A stretch of 64,000 bases of DNA. Source: Renibacterium sp043789415. Its GTDB lineage: Bacteria; Actinomycetota; Actinomycetes; Actinomycetales; Micrococcaceae. The stretch is from positions 186,001 to 250,000 of the forward strand of contig NZ_JBDLLW010000003.1 of NCBI RefSeq assembly GCF_043789415.1, written 5' to 3'. Below, in pieces: positions 44,562-53,281 of this stretch (its first letter is position 1; each line of letters opens with the position of its first letter). The position numbers and the translations under genes were made by a program. The notes beneath the pieces were generated by a model that worked only from the letters and a program-made list of their open reading frames with translations, had not been told where the DNA came from and did not search any database.

Positions 44562-45605
44562 GCCGATGATTCCCAGACCCGGTCGATCGGGAAGCGAGAT
44601 CTCAGGCCCCGCATAAGCGACTCCGCCGAGCACCGGGGATTCTCGCAACCACAGACCGCCATCGAGGTCTTGTGCTCGCTGCGGCAGCACGGTGGCCAAG
44701 GACGCCGCGGCTGAGATACCGACCTGACTCTCCAGCATGCAACCGATCACCACCTCCAGCCCTTCGTTGCGGGCATAGTTCAGCAATTCCAGAGCCGCAC
44801 TCAGGCCTCCTGTTTTAGCCAGCTTGATATTGACCATAGAAGCAGCCCCTAGTCGCAGCAGCTCCTGCAGATCATTCAGGCTCCAGAGGCTCTCATCCGC
44901 CATAATGGGTGTCTCCACCGCCTGATTCACCCGAGCCAAGCCGGCGAGGTCGGCAGCAGCGACCGGCTGTTCGACAAAGCTGAGGTTGACTCCGGCGTCT
45001 TCAAGCTCACGGATCACCCTGATCGCCTCCTGCGGTTGGAACGCCTGATTGGCATCCGCCCGGAGCATCACCCGCGGGCCCACCGCAGCACGGAGGGCCC
45101 GCAGGGCTGCGACGGCATCGTGTTCCGCGCCGATTTTGACTTTCAGGCAGTCGAATCCCTGTTCAAGATGCTCCAGTGCCTTGGCTACCGACTCGGCTCC
45201 GGCAGCCACCGAAAGCGTCATATCGGTCTGCACCGTCAAGCCCTGCCCACCCAGTCGGGCGGCCAGCGAAACCCCCGCTGCTTGGGCCAGAAGATCATGC
45301 AGCGCACAGTCCAGCGCCGACCTGATCGCCGCCGGTTCCGGGCTGTGCTGCACCGCAGCCAGCGCCTCTTCCAGGCTCTTCGTCGCAAACAGCAGCGCCC
45401 GCAGAGGTCCATCAAGACTCCGGATGCTCGCCTCGGCGGAGACTCCGGTTACTTTGCTCATCGGGGTCTCCCCCCAGCCGCTGCGGCCGTGCTGATCCGT
45501 CAAGCGAACCAGCACGGTCTCCAGCTCGTGGGCGCTTCGCACTGACGTCTTAAAAGAGTTCCGCAGCGGAACCCGTAGTCGATGGATGCTCAGTGAACTG
45601 AGCAC
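44547..45605 (-). CDS. Dipeptide epimerase (L-Ala-D/L-Glu epimerase-like, enolase superfamily)
   Basis: 352 residues. Enolase-superfamily catalytic features: LKVKIG (KxK pair, first base), RADANQAF (Mg Asp), FVEQPV (Mg Glu), ADESLW (Mg Asp), and INIKLAKTGG (second-base Lys). This pattern matches YkfB/YcjG, which epimerises L-Ala-D-Glu from peptidoglycan to L-Ala-L-Glu so that ordinary dipeptidases can use it. The location next to ldcA and the peptide transporter supports this. Transcribed convergently with the operon. Confidence 0.88.
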   Translation of the reverse strand: MLSSLSIHRLRVPLRNSFKTSVRSAHELETVLVRLTDQHGRSGWGETPMSKVTGVSAEASIRSLDGPLRALLFATKSLEEALAAVQHSPEPAAIRSALDCALHDLLAQAAGVSLAARLGGQGLTVQTDMTLSVAAGAESVAKALEHLEQGFDCLKVKIGAEHDAVAALRALRAAVGPRVMLRADANQAFQPQEAIRVIRELEDAGVNLSFVEQPVAAADLAGLARVNQAVETPIMADESLWSLNDLQELLRLGAASMVNIKLAKTGGLSAALELLNYARNEGLEVVIGCMLESQVGISAAASLATVLPQRAQDLDGGLWLRESPVLGGVAYAGPEISLPDRPGLGIIGLQGQ

Positions 45606-45619
45606 TGATGGCTGTGAGA

Positions 45620-46246
45620 CTATGCGGAATACCCCTTCGGTGGAATCAAGCTGGCCAGTTGCTCGAAACTCAACCAGTAGTGGTTATAACCACTGAAATT
45701 CGCAGGATCGGCAATATAGACCTGTCGGTTATCCGGGTTGTAGCCGATCACCGTGAAGTAATGATAAATCGTCTGATTCGAAGGGTACCCTGGCGGCTGG
45801 TTACCGGGAGGCGCAACAATATTGGCCACAATCGGGTAATTATTATTGATGTCCAGCACAATATCGTTCCACAGCAGATTCTTCTGAGCCTGAGTTGGTG
45901 GATCATTGGGCATATTCTTCGTCTCATACCAGCCCGTGCCCAGATAGTTGTTCAGCACTCCAGTGACCTGGCCGATGTAGTCGGTGCCATTGACTGTGGT
46001 GCCGAGAGCGTTGGCGAGCGTCTGCTGGCTGGGTGGTGAGATCCGCGCCGAAAGCGCGATTCTGGTGGCCGCCGGACCGCACCAATAACCGGTGGCCTGT
46101 GCCTGGTACTCGTGATTGAGAACTCGCGAGTTATCGGCTTGAGCAGGAGCGGCTGCGGCCAGCGTGGCCACGGACCCCGCAGCTACTGCGAGAGCGGAAC
46201 CAACACCTGTTTTCAGCAACGTTCGTCGATCTAGATCGATGGTCAT
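45620..46246 (-). CDS. Secreted C39-like (papain-fold) protein with Tat-type signal
   Basis: 208 residues from ATG at 46246 (GAGGAA upstream). The N-terminus DRRTLLKTGVGSALAVAAG carries twin arginines followed by a hydrophobic stretch and APAQA. The mature part has YWCGPAATRIAL (catalytic Cys), IYHYFTVIGYN (His) and YIADPA (Asp), which is the C39_2 domain layout. A secreted cysteine peptidase or amidase is likely. In this cluster it may trim wall peptides outside the cell. Confidence 0.82.
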   Translation of the reverse strand: MTIDLDRRTLLKTGVGSALAVAAGSVATLAAAAPAQADNSRVLNHEYQAQATGYWCGPAATRIALSARISPPSQQTLANALGTTVNGTDYIGQVTGVLNNYLGTGWYETKNMPNDPPTQAQKNLLWNDIVLDINNNYPIVANIVAPPGNQPPGYPSNQTIYHYFTVIGYNPDNRQVYIADPANFSGYNHYWLSFEQLASLIPPKGYSA

Positions 46247-46325
46247 CTTGTTCCTCACTGATTGGACGTATCCCATGACCTCATACAGCGATGCGTTGCT
46301 AATCTACCTTCCGTGACAATAAGTG

Positions 46326-46338
46326 GTCAATAATTTTC
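46326..46338. promoter_or_regulatory. Candidate MurR-type operator upstream of the RpiR gene
   Basis: Read on the minus strand this is GAAAATTATTGAC, a variant of GTAATTTATTTAC and GTAGATTATTTAC with the TTATT core conserved. It lies 144 bases before the regulator start. Confidence 0.35.
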
Positions 46339-46482
46339 ATGGAGATTCTTTCGACACCTCGCTAAAAGTTTTATTGCACTGAGGGTCACTTCATATAACA
46401 ACCCCGCATTCCAAAATCTTGGCGGTAGATTAAGAGATGACCACTGTGCCGCTATAGTTGGGTACTTGGCGAAAGGAAGCAC

Positions 46483-47358
46483 TTGAGTATTCAGTCGACA
46501 ATCTTGGCGGCAAAAAATACCTTCTCCCCGTCAATGGCGCGAGTTGCCGAGGCAGTGCTGAGCAACCCCCGTTTGGTCTTGGAGAAAACCATCACCGAGC
46601 TGGCTAGACACTGCAAGACCTCGGAAACCACTGTGGTGCGTTTTTGCCGAGGCGTTGGCCTTTCCGGATACGTGCAATTGCGGTTCGAACTGGCCACCGA
46701 AATTGGCCGGGAAGCCGCACAGTTCAGTGCCGGAGTGGGCCATGGCGCGGATCTCAATTCGGGCAATACCCTGGTGGACACGGTGAGCAGAATCGCCTTC
46801 GCCGAGGTGATGAGCATCGAAGAGACAGTCAGCAATCTCGATATGGAATCGTTGGCCGCGGTGATCGACAGCCTTGATCGAGCCTGCTCGATTCTGCTCT
46901 TCGGCATCGGTGCGAGCAATCTGGGAGCACAGGATCTTCGGCGCAAACTCCAGCGCATCGGTCGAATGGCGATGGACTTCTCCGATCCGCACGATGCGGT
47001 TTCCTCGGCCTCACTGCTCAGCAGCCATGATGTTGCCATCGGTTTTTCACACAACGGCAATACCTACGAGACCATCGAGTTCCTCGAGGCCGCCAAAGCG
47101 GTCGGCGCAGTCACCGTGGGCATCACCAATGTGGGCTCATCCGCTCTCGCCACAACAGCTGACCGGGTATTGCTCACTTCTGCGCGGGAAACCACTTTCC
47201 GCGCCGGAGCGATGGCCAGCCGGATCGCACAGTTGGCCATGGTGGACTTCATCTTCACCGGAGTCGCCGAGCGGAGCTACGACTCGTCGGTGGCCGCGCT
47301 TAAGACCACCTTCAATTCCGTGACTCCCCTGAAACGGAATCGCAGTAAAACTTCCTAA
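46483..47358 (+). CDS. RpiR family transcriptional regulator (MurR-like)
   Basis: 291 residues. N-terminal HTH_6 domain (FSPSMARVAEAVLSNPRLVLEKTITELA..., with TSETTVVRFCRGVGLSGYVQLR as the helix-turn-helix), then a C-terminal SIS sugar-phosphate domain (LLFGIGASNLGAQDLRRKLQRIG, AIGFSHNGNTYETIE). RpiR/MurR proteins sense MurNAc-6-P or similar. TTG start at 46483 with GAAAGGA upstream. It is the only regulator in the murQ-opp-ldcA region. Confidence 0.9.
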   Translation: MSIQSTILAAKNTFSPSMARVAEAVLSNPRLVLEKTITELARHCKTSETTVVRFCRGVGLSGYVQLRFELATEIGREAAQFSAGVGHGADLNSGNTLVDTVSRIAFAEVMSIEETVSNLDMESLAAVIDSLDRACSILLFGIGASNLGAQDLRRKLQRIGRMAMDFSDPHDAVSSASLLSSHDVAIGFSHNGNTYETIEFLEAAKAVGAVTVGITNVGSSALATTADRVLLTSARETTFRAGAMASRIAQLAMVDFIFTGVAERSYDSSVAALKTTFNSVTPLKRNRSKTS

Positions 47359-47398
47359 GCACAGAATTGGTTTCAAATTACCTTTTCTAAGAATTCTG

Positions 47399-47411
47399 GT
47401 AAATTTTTTCC
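47399..47411. promoter_or_regulatory. Candidate MurR-type operator upstream of the lysozyme gene
   Basis: GTAAATTTTTTCC (minus strand GGAAAAAATTTAC), matching the shared motif at 10 of 13 positions. It lies 93 bases before the lysozyme start. Confidence 0.3.
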
Positions 47412-47504
47412 AAAATCTCTGGTGCTCAAGAATCTCTCGGAGTGTACTGGTGTGGACGGTTTCCTCGCACCTTTCGTAACCTCCGTCAGAAAGGCACCGA
47501 AGCT

Positions 47505-48242
47505 ATGTTCAAACTCTCCCGATTTCGCGCGCTATCCCTGATTGCCCCCTTGGCGCTCAGCGTGGGCCTGGTAGCAGCCACTTCGCTCCCGGCTCAGGCT
47601 GTGCCCACCGGACCAGCGGGTATCGACGTCGCTAGCCATCAGGGCAACGTGAACTGGACAGCGGTTAAAAACGCCGGAGTGAAGTGGGCTTATGTGAAAG
47701 CCACCGAAGGAAATTATTATAAAAATCCTTATTTCGCTCAGCAGTACAACGGGGCTTATAACGTGGGCCTGATTCGCGGCGCTTATACTTTCGCCACCCC
47801 GAATGACTCCTCGGGCGCCAACCAAGCGAATTATCTGGTGGACAACGGTGGCGGCTGGAGTTCAGACGGCAAGACGCTGCCTCCTATGCTGGATATCGAA
47901 GCCAACCCCTATGGCGCCACCTGCTACGGGCTGAGCCAGGCCCAGATGGTGTCCTGGCTGCACGACTTCGTGAACACCGTGCACGCCCGCACCGGGCGCT
48001 ACCCCACCATCTACACCGCCACCAGCTGGTGGACGCAGTGCACCGGGAACAACGCGGGATTCGGGAACAGTGCGCTCTTCCTGGCCCGTTGGGCGAGTTC
48101 CCCAGGAACCCTGCCGGCTAGCTGGGACTACCTGACCTTCTGGCAGTACGCCGACAGCGGCCCGCTACCTCCGGGCGGAGATCAGGATCTCTTCAACGGC
48201 TCCTCGGCCGGGCTCCTGGCGTACGCCAACGGACACCCCTGA
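47505..48242 (+). CDS. Secreted GH25 lysozyme
   Basis: 245 residues from ATG at 47505. A signal peptide ends TSLPAQA. GH25 motifs: GIDVASHQGNVNW, FAYVKATEG-like WAYVKATEGNYY, LIRGAYTFA, LDIEANPYG (catalytic Asp and Glu), and FWQYADSG. It cleaves the MurNAc-GlcNAc bond of peptidoglycan outside the cell, producing fragments for the adjacent import and recycling genes. AAAGG is 11 bases upstream. Confidence 0.92.
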   Translation: MFKLSRFRALSLIAPLALSVGLVAATSLPAQAVPTGPAGIDVASHQGNVNWTAVKNAGVKWAYVKATEGNYYKNPYFAQQYNGAYNVGLIRGAYTFATPNDSSGANQANYLVDNGGGWSSDGKTLPPMLDIEANPYGATCYGLSQAQMVSWLHDFVNTVHARTGRYPTIYTATSWWTQCTGNNAGFGNSALFLARWASSPGTLPASWDYLTFWQYADSGPLPPGGDQDLFNGSSAGLLAYANGHP

Positions 48243-48265
48243 ACCGGCTAGTTCCCGCCCTGTAG

Positions 48266-48306
48266 CAGCTAACGTCGTTGTGAAGCCTTCAGAACGACGT
48301 TAGCTG
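48266..48306. terminator. Bidirectional terminator between lysozyme gene and purN
   Basis: A perfect 14-bp stem (48266-48279 with 48293-48306) with a 13-base loop. It includes the last codons of purN and serves convergent transcripts. Confidence 0.75.
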
Positions 48307-48852
48307 TCGCAGCGTTTCGATCAGCAGCTCTCGCTCGGCGATTTTGATCCGCTCATGCAGGCTCTCCTCGGAATCACCTTCCAGCACCTCGACCGCGCGC
48401 TGCGCAATGATCGGGCCGGTGTCCACTCCAGCGTCGGCGTACATGACGGTGCAGCCGGTCACTTTAACACCGTAGGCCAGTGCATCTCGCACACCGTGCG
48501 CTCCCGGGAAGGCCGGTAAAAGCGCGGGGTGGGTGTTCAGATAGCGGTTCGGGAAAGCTTCGATGAATTTCGCCCCGACGATCCTCATGAAACCGGAAGA
48601 GACCACATAATCTGGCTGGTAGGAACGCACTTTGTCCAGTAGTGCGGCGTCCCAATCTGAGCGCTCTTCAAAAGCCTTGAAGTCCACCACGAAGGTATCG
48701 ATGCCCGCCGCAGCAGACCGTTCCACCCCGTAGGTTCCCGGCCGATCCGCGCCCACCGCGGCAATCGTCAGCTCAAGCGAACCGCTTGCCACGGCGTCGA
48801 TCACCGCCTGCAGATTAGAACCGGTTCCGGAGACCAAGACAACTATGCGCAT
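48289..48852 (-). CDS. purN: Phosphoribosylglycinamide formyltransferase
   Basis: 187 residues from ATG at 48852. MRIVVLVSGTGSNLQAVIDA, the formyltransferase catalytic NTHPALLPAFPGAHGVRDAL and YADAGVDTGPIIAQ are all in place. It transfers formyl from 10-formyl-THF to GAR in purine synthesis. The start follows the DUF6350 stop by 10 bases; an upstream in-frame ATG at 48873 overlaps that gene and lacks a ribosome site. Confidence 0.95.
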   Translation of the reverse strand: MRIVVLVSGTGSNLQAVIDAVASGSLELTIAAVGADRPGTYGVERSAAAGIDTFVVDFKAFEERSDWDAALLDKVRSYQPDYVVSSGFMRIVGAKFIEAFPNRYLNTHPALLPAFPGAHGVRDALAYGVKVTGCTVMYADAGVDTGPIIAQRAVEVLEGDSEESLHERIKIAERELLIETLRQLTSF

Positions 48853-48862
48853 ACCTCGAATC

Positions 48863-50197
48863 CTATGACTCATCGAGGGCTTCGTCGTCTTCGTAAAAAT
48901 CCGCTCTCTGCCGGGCGCCTTCTAGCCAAGGCCCTACCGCATAGCCGATCACCACTCCGATACCCACCTCGCAGGCAACCCAGAGCGCTGTGCTCAGCGG
49001 GTTGGGGCCTAGAACCGTCAGCCTGCCGATTCCCGCCGAACCGCCGGAAAGCCAGGCCAGCACAGCTGCCAGCAATCCAGCGACGAGCCCGACGATAGCG
49101 GCCAGGGCGAGAGTGGACGCCGTTGCACTGAACCAGCGCTGCCGAACTTTGATCGACAGCCATTCGTCGAAGTGATTCTCCCCTTCTCGCAGGAACCACC
49201 AGCCCGCCAGCAGCCCCGCGAGCACAGGAATAGCCAGGGCGACCACCCCCCAGCTGAGCTGCCCCACCGGGAGCGCACCCAGCAAGGGGATCGCGGGCAC
49301 CGGCGGAACCACTGTACCCAGCGGTCCCACACTGGACCCGACGCCGACCGCGAAACCTGGGCCCGCATTCCAAGCCATGGTCCAGACTGCGAGGTTCGGG
49401 AAGTAGCCCAGCTGCGCCAAGGTGAGCACGGCGTCACCCATCGGCCCCGCTTTGAGTCCTTGGTAAACGGAGACCACATCGGCCCAGTGCACCGCTAGAT
49501 TGATCGCGAAAACCAGAGCGGAGATGCCCATCAGTACGATCACCGCCAAAAAAGCTGCTCGGACGGCGGACCATAAGTAGGAGCCGGTCCAGCGTGATTG
49601 CTGGCTTACCCTGGCCATTCGTTCCGCCGCGTCGACACCGATCAGCCTGCCCCAGGAACCGGCTTCCCGCCGGGCACCAACAACTAGTCCCAGGGCCACC
49701 GGGATGAGCGGGATCAGGGTAGCGGCGGGCAATGCGGCCGAGGCGTTCTGAGTATTGCAGATATAACCGGTGGCGAGTCCGAAGACGCCATAGATCAGCA
49801 ACGCCCCAAGCAAAGCCTGCCAGAGCTGATCCGCATATGAAGCTCTCGCCAGCCGTCTGCCAGCCCGCCAGCCGAAGAAAAACGGAATCAGGGTGAGCCC
49901 AAAAGGTATCAGACTGAGCGATCCGCTCTGCAGATCACCCGACGAAGCGCCGGTCAGCACATTGAGCTGTAAGGGCACCCCGTGGATCAGCAGCCAGGCC
50001 TGACCGGCCAGCCTGGCGGCGGCGTCGAAGGGCTGGTTTCCGAAACCACCGGAGAAATAGACAGCGGCCACCGGCAGGATCACCAACAGCGCGACAATGA
50101 TGGCCAGTTGAGCCGATTCGAGAACCCCCTGCAGCCACAGAGGCATGGGAATGCCGCGTTGACCGCTCTGGCCTCTTGTCAGTTTCATCAAAACCAT
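48863..50197 (-). CDS. DUF6350 family integral membrane protein (PerM-type)
   Basis: 444 residues with about ten hydrophobic segments, e.g. IPFGLTLIPFFFGWRAGRRLA and LGALLIYGVFGLATGY. Proteins of this family sit immediately before purN in many actinobacteria. A mycobacterial member called PerM is linked to cell-division and infection persistence. The function here is not established. Start uncertain among 50197, 50188 and nearby codons. Confidence 0.85.
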   Translation of the reverse strand: MVLMKLTRGQSGQRGIPMPLWLQGVLESAQLAIIVALLVILPVAAVYFSGGFGNQPFDAAARLAGQAWLLIHGVPLQLNVLTGASSGDLQSGSLSLIPFGLTLIPFFFGWRAGRRLARASYADQLWQALLGALLIYGVFGLATGYICNTQNASAALPAATLIPLIPVALGLVVGARREAGSWGRLIGVDAAERMARVSQQSRWTGSYLWSAVRAAFLAVIVLMGISALVFAINLAVHWADVVSVYQGLKAGPMGDAVLTLAQLGYFPNLAVWTMAWNAGPGFAVGVGSSVGPLGTVVPPVPAIPLLGALPVGQLSWGVVALAIPVLAGLLAGWWFLREGENHFDEWLSIKVRQRWFSATASTLALAAIVGLVAGLLAAVLAWLSGGSAGIGRLTVLGPNPLSTALWVACEVGIGVVIGYAVGPWLEGARQRADFYEDDEALDES

Positions 50198-50264
50198 GCT
50201 GCCATGTTTGGCGGCGCTCTCCCACGGACCTCGCCGCTGGAGGGGCTATTTCCTCATGTTAACG

Positions 50265-50342
50265 ATGCTCCTGCCGCTTCTTCACGAGTCGGCTCTCAGA
50301 TGACTATGCTGGGTGGACGTTGAAAGCGGCGAACAGGAGCAT
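50265..50342 (+). promoter_or_regulatory. Long stem sequestering the gluB ribosome site
   Basis: ATGCTCCTG (50265-50273) is the exact complement of CAGGAGCAT (50334-50342), and CCGCT (50274-50278) pairs with AGCGG (50325-50329). The right arm contains the GGAG of gluB. Together 14 bp could close the ribosome site if transcription begins upstream of 50265. Confidence 0.5.
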
Positions 50343-50346
50343 AGCG

Positions 50347-51279
50347 ATGAGCTGGTTGAACAAGACGAAGACGCCCACTGCGGTAGCCGCCCTGGGCGCG
50401 CTCTTAGCCCTTGGCCTGGTTGCCTGCAGCCCGGAGGCCTCCGATAGCAGCAGCGGTAACCCGAGCAGCTCCGGCTCACAGTACGACGATCTGATCAACG
50501 CCGGCGCCACCGCGGACGACGCCACCATCTCAGCGAACCAGTGGGCGAGCCAGATCAAGAAGAACGGTGTGCTGCACGTCGGCGGGACCCAGACATCGCA
50601 GCTGTTCAGCCTGCTGGACCCGGCGAAGGGCAAGGCCATCGGCTTTGACGCAGGTCTGAGTCAGCTGCTGGCCAAGTACATCCTGGGCAAGCCGGAGACC
50701 AAATTGGATCAGGTGACCGTTGACACCCGTGAGGATCTACTGGCCAATAAGAGCGTCGATGCGATTTTCGCCACCTACTCGATCACTCCCAAGCGGCAGG
50801 AGCGAGTGGATTTCGCGGGGCCTTATTACTCTTCACAGGCCGCGATCCTGGTGAAATCGACGAATGACAGCATTAAGTCGCTGGCCGATCTGACCGGCAA
50901 GACGGTGGCCACCCAGGCCTCCTCCACCGGTGTGACACTGCTCGAGAAAGAAGCCCCGCAGGCCAAGATCCTGGCTCTGCCGGATCATGCTCAGGCCTTG
51001 GCCTCCGTGCAACAGGGCCGAGCCGATGCTTATGTGATCGATCAGACCCTTCTGCTCAACGCGATCACCGCCAATAAGGACGTCAAGATCGTCGGTGACC
51101 CCTTCGGCCCCAAGGACAACTACGGCATCGGCCTGACCAAAGGCACGGACGCCAAGGCTTTCGTCAACGAATGGCTAAAGAAGATCATCGCGGACGGCAC
51201 CTGGAAGAAACTCTGGCTAGCCACCATAGGTGACAAGACCGGAACCACCGAAGCTCCAGTGCCTCCCACCGTGGAGTAA
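50347..51279 (+). CDS. gluB: Glutamate-type ABC transporter substrate-binding lipoprotein
   Basis: 310 residues from ATG at 50347, 8 bases after GGAG. Lipobox LVAC near residue 27. The type 2 amino-acid-binding fold shows IGFDAGLSQLLAKYIL, KSVDAIFATYSITPKRQERVDFAGPYYSSQAAILV, and SLADLTGKTVATQASSTG. Similar to GluB of actinobacterial GluABCD systems. First gene of a three-gene operon. Confidence 0.88.
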   Translation: MSWLNKTKTPTAVAALGALLALGLVACSPEASDSSSGNPSSSGSQYDDLINAGATADDATISANQWASQIKKNGVLHVGGTQTSQLFSLLDPAKGKAIGFDAGLSQLLAKYILGKPETKLDQVTVDTREDLLANKSVDAIFATYSITPKRQERVDFAGPYYSSQAAILVKSTNDSIKSLADLTGKTVATQASSTGVTLLEKEAPQAKILALPDHAQALASVQQGRADAYVIDQTLLLNAITANKDVKIVGDPFGPKDNYGIGLTKGTDAKAFVNEWLKKIIADGTWKKLWLATIGDKTGTTEAPVPPTVE

Positions 51280-51282
51280 ACC

Positions 51283-51930
51283 GTGCAGGTTCTGTTCACC
51301 CAGTACGCGGGGAACTTCGGTCAGGGGCTGTGGCTCACCGCTCAGCTGACCGTTCTCGGCTTCCTGGGAGCCATAGTGCTCGGCGCGGTGCTCGCCACTT
51401 TCCGGGTCAGCCCGGTGCGCTATTTGCGAGGCGTCGGACTGGTCTACGTGGAGATCTTCCGCAATGTCCCACTGGTCTCCTTGCTCATCCTGATGATCTA
51501 CGGCTTACCGGAGATCGGCGTCACCATCGACTATCTGCCCTCGGTGATCCTGGCGATGATCTTGGTGGGCGCGGCCTTCGGCTGCGAGGTATTCCGGACC
51601 GGCATCAATGCCATCCCGCCGGGGCAGATCGAGGCTGCGCGGGCCATCGGGCTCAATTTCTTCGGCGTCTTGAAGGAAGTGGTCTTTCCCCAGGCGGTCC
51701 GTTCCATGGTGCAGCCGCTGGTGACCCTGTTCATCGGCGTACTGCTCTCTTCTTCCTTGGCCGGGGTGGTCGGCGTGATGGATCTGACCGCGCAGGTGAG
51801 TTTCATCAATAACAAAGAAGCTCTCGGGCTCACCACCTTCCTGGTGGCCGCGGTGATCTATGCGACGATTGCGCTCGGCGCCGGGGCGATCGGTTCACGA
51901 CTCGAAGTGAAGTTCCGGGTGCAACGATGA
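51283..51930 (+). CDS. gluC: Glutamate-type ABC transporter permease
   Basis: 215 residues. Amino-acid permease motifs: YVEIFRNVPLVSLLILM, FRTGINAIPPGQIEAARAIGLNFFGVLKEVVFPQAVR (EAA loop). GTG start 3 bases after gluB. Forms a heterodimer with the next gene. Confidence 0.9.
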   Translation: MQVLFTQYAGNFGQGLWLTAQLTVLGFLGAIVLGAVLATFRVSPVRYLRGVGLVYVEIFRNVPLVSLLILMIYGLPEIGVTIDYLPSVILAMILVGAAFGCEVFRTGINAIPPGQIEAARAIGLNFFGVLKEVVFPQAVRSMVQPLVTLFIGVLLSSSLAGVVGVMDLTAQVSFINNKEALGLTTFLVAAVIYATIALGAGAIGSRLEVKFRVQR

Positions 51931-52757
51931 GCGCGCTTTTCGATGCCCCGGGGCCCAGGGCGCGACGTCGAGTCCGCTGGCTGACCGCGATCAGCATCCT
52001 GCTGACCCTCACGCTGTTGGTGCTGGCCTATGCTCAGTTCTATCGCAGCGGGCAGCTGGCACCCTCCAAGTGGGCGGAATTCAGGACTTCCAGCAGCTGG
52101 TCGTACTTGCTGAGCGCACTGGGCAACACCGCACTGGCCGCGCTGGGGGCAGCGGTGATCGCCTTGCCGCTCGGCCTGTTCCTGGCACTGGGCAGGCTGT
52201 CGAAAGCGAAGTTCCTGCGCTGGCCGTGCACCGCGGTGATCGAGTTCCTGCGTGCCGTGCCACTGCTGCTCATCATCTATATCTTCATGTCCGGGTTACC
52301 CAACTACGGGGTGAACCCCGATGTGTTCTGGAAGCTGGTGATTCCGATCGGCATCTGCTCGGGTGCCACCATCGCCGAGGTTTTCCGAGCCGGGGTGCTC
52401 GCTCTGCCCAAGGGACAGAACGAGGCCGCCATCGCACTCGGCCTGTCCAAAGCTCAGGCTCTGCGGATCATCGTACTGCCGCAAGCCGTTCGCATCGTGC
52501 TGCCGGCACTGATCGCCCAGGTGGTGATCCTGCTCAAAGACACCACCCTGGGCTATGTGGTTTCTTATGGCGAACTGCAACAGGCCAGCAGCGTTCTGGT
52601 GGCCTCCACCGGCCACTTGGTGCAGACCTACCTGATCGTCACGGTGATCTACATCGGCCTGAACATCCTGATCTCGCAGGCCGCCTCAGCGATTGATCGC
52701 AGGCTCTCCAGACGCCGAGCGGGCAACCGAAGCCTAACTACTGAAGCGATGACCTAG
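51927..52757 (+). CDS. gluD: Glutamate-type ABC transporter permease
   Basis: 276 residues. IEFLRAVPLLLIIYIFM and FRAGVLALPKGQNEAAIALGLSKAQALRIIVLPQAVR mark the permease fold; an extra N-terminal segment is typical of GluD. Start overlaps gluC by ATGA. No ATPase gene follows: the next gene is unrelated. Confidence 0.9.
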   Translation: MSALFDAPGPRARRRVRWLTAISILLTLTLLVLAYAQFYRSGQLAPSKWAEFRTSSSWSYLLSALGNTALAALGAAVIALPLGLFLALGRLSKAKFLRWPCTAVIEFLRAVPLLLIIYIFMSGLPNYGVNPDVFWKLVIPIGICSGATIAEVFRAGVLALPKGQNEAAIALGLSKAQALRIIVLPQAVRIVLPALIAQVVILLKDTTLGYVVSYGELQQASSVLVASTGHLVQTYLIVTVIYIGLNILISQAASAIDRRLSRRRAGNRSLTTEAMT

Positions 52758-52843
52758 TCCAAGCCGGGGGCCGACGATTCTGGCAATTAGCTCCGGCAAG
52801 CACTAAGTTCGAGACTACGACGACCGAAAGAGGAGAAACAGCA

Positions 52844-53269
52844 ATGGCAATCAGGCTGAGTCATCTGGCACTGCGTTTAGCGAGCGGCGCTTTTATTCTC
52901 AATTCCGGCGTGGGTAAACTCAATCTCGACGCCGAGCATGCTGGGCAACTGCAAAAACTGGCGCTCAATGCCTTCCCCCAGCTGGCGGATCTGGAAGCCG
53001 AGAAATTCGGTAAGCTGCTCAGCTACAGCGAGGTGGGGCTGGGCGCTTCGCTGCTCACCCCCTTCCTGCCGAGCAGGCTCGTCGGCTTGGCGCTCACCGC
53101 TTTTGCCGGGTCGATGGTCTATCTGTATTTGAAAACCCCTGGAATGACCGAAGCCGACGGCATCCGGCCCACCCAGCAAGGCACCGCGCTCGCCAAAGAC
53201 ATCTGGCTACTGGCCATCGGCTTGGCCTTGCTGCTGGACGGTAAGAAGCGGAAGAAAGTTTCGGAGTAG
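52844..53269 (+). CDS. DoxX-like small membrane protein
   Basis: 141 residues, with four hydrophobic stretches (LALRLASGAFILNSGVGKL, VGLGASLLTPFLPS, VGLALTAFAGSMVYLYL, IWLLAIGLALLL) and a basic C-terminus. The arrangement resembles DoxX/DoxD-like proteins. AGAGGAG precedes the ATG. Function unknown. Confidence 0.72.
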   Translation: MAIRLSHLALRLASGAFILNSGVGKLNLDAEHAGQLQKLALNAFPQLADLEAEKFGKLLSYSEVGLGASLLTPFLPSRLVGLALTAFAGSMVYLYLKTPGMTEADGIRPTQQGTALAKDIWLLAIGLALLLDGKKRKKVSE

Positions 53270-53281
53270 TTCGCTGAATCA

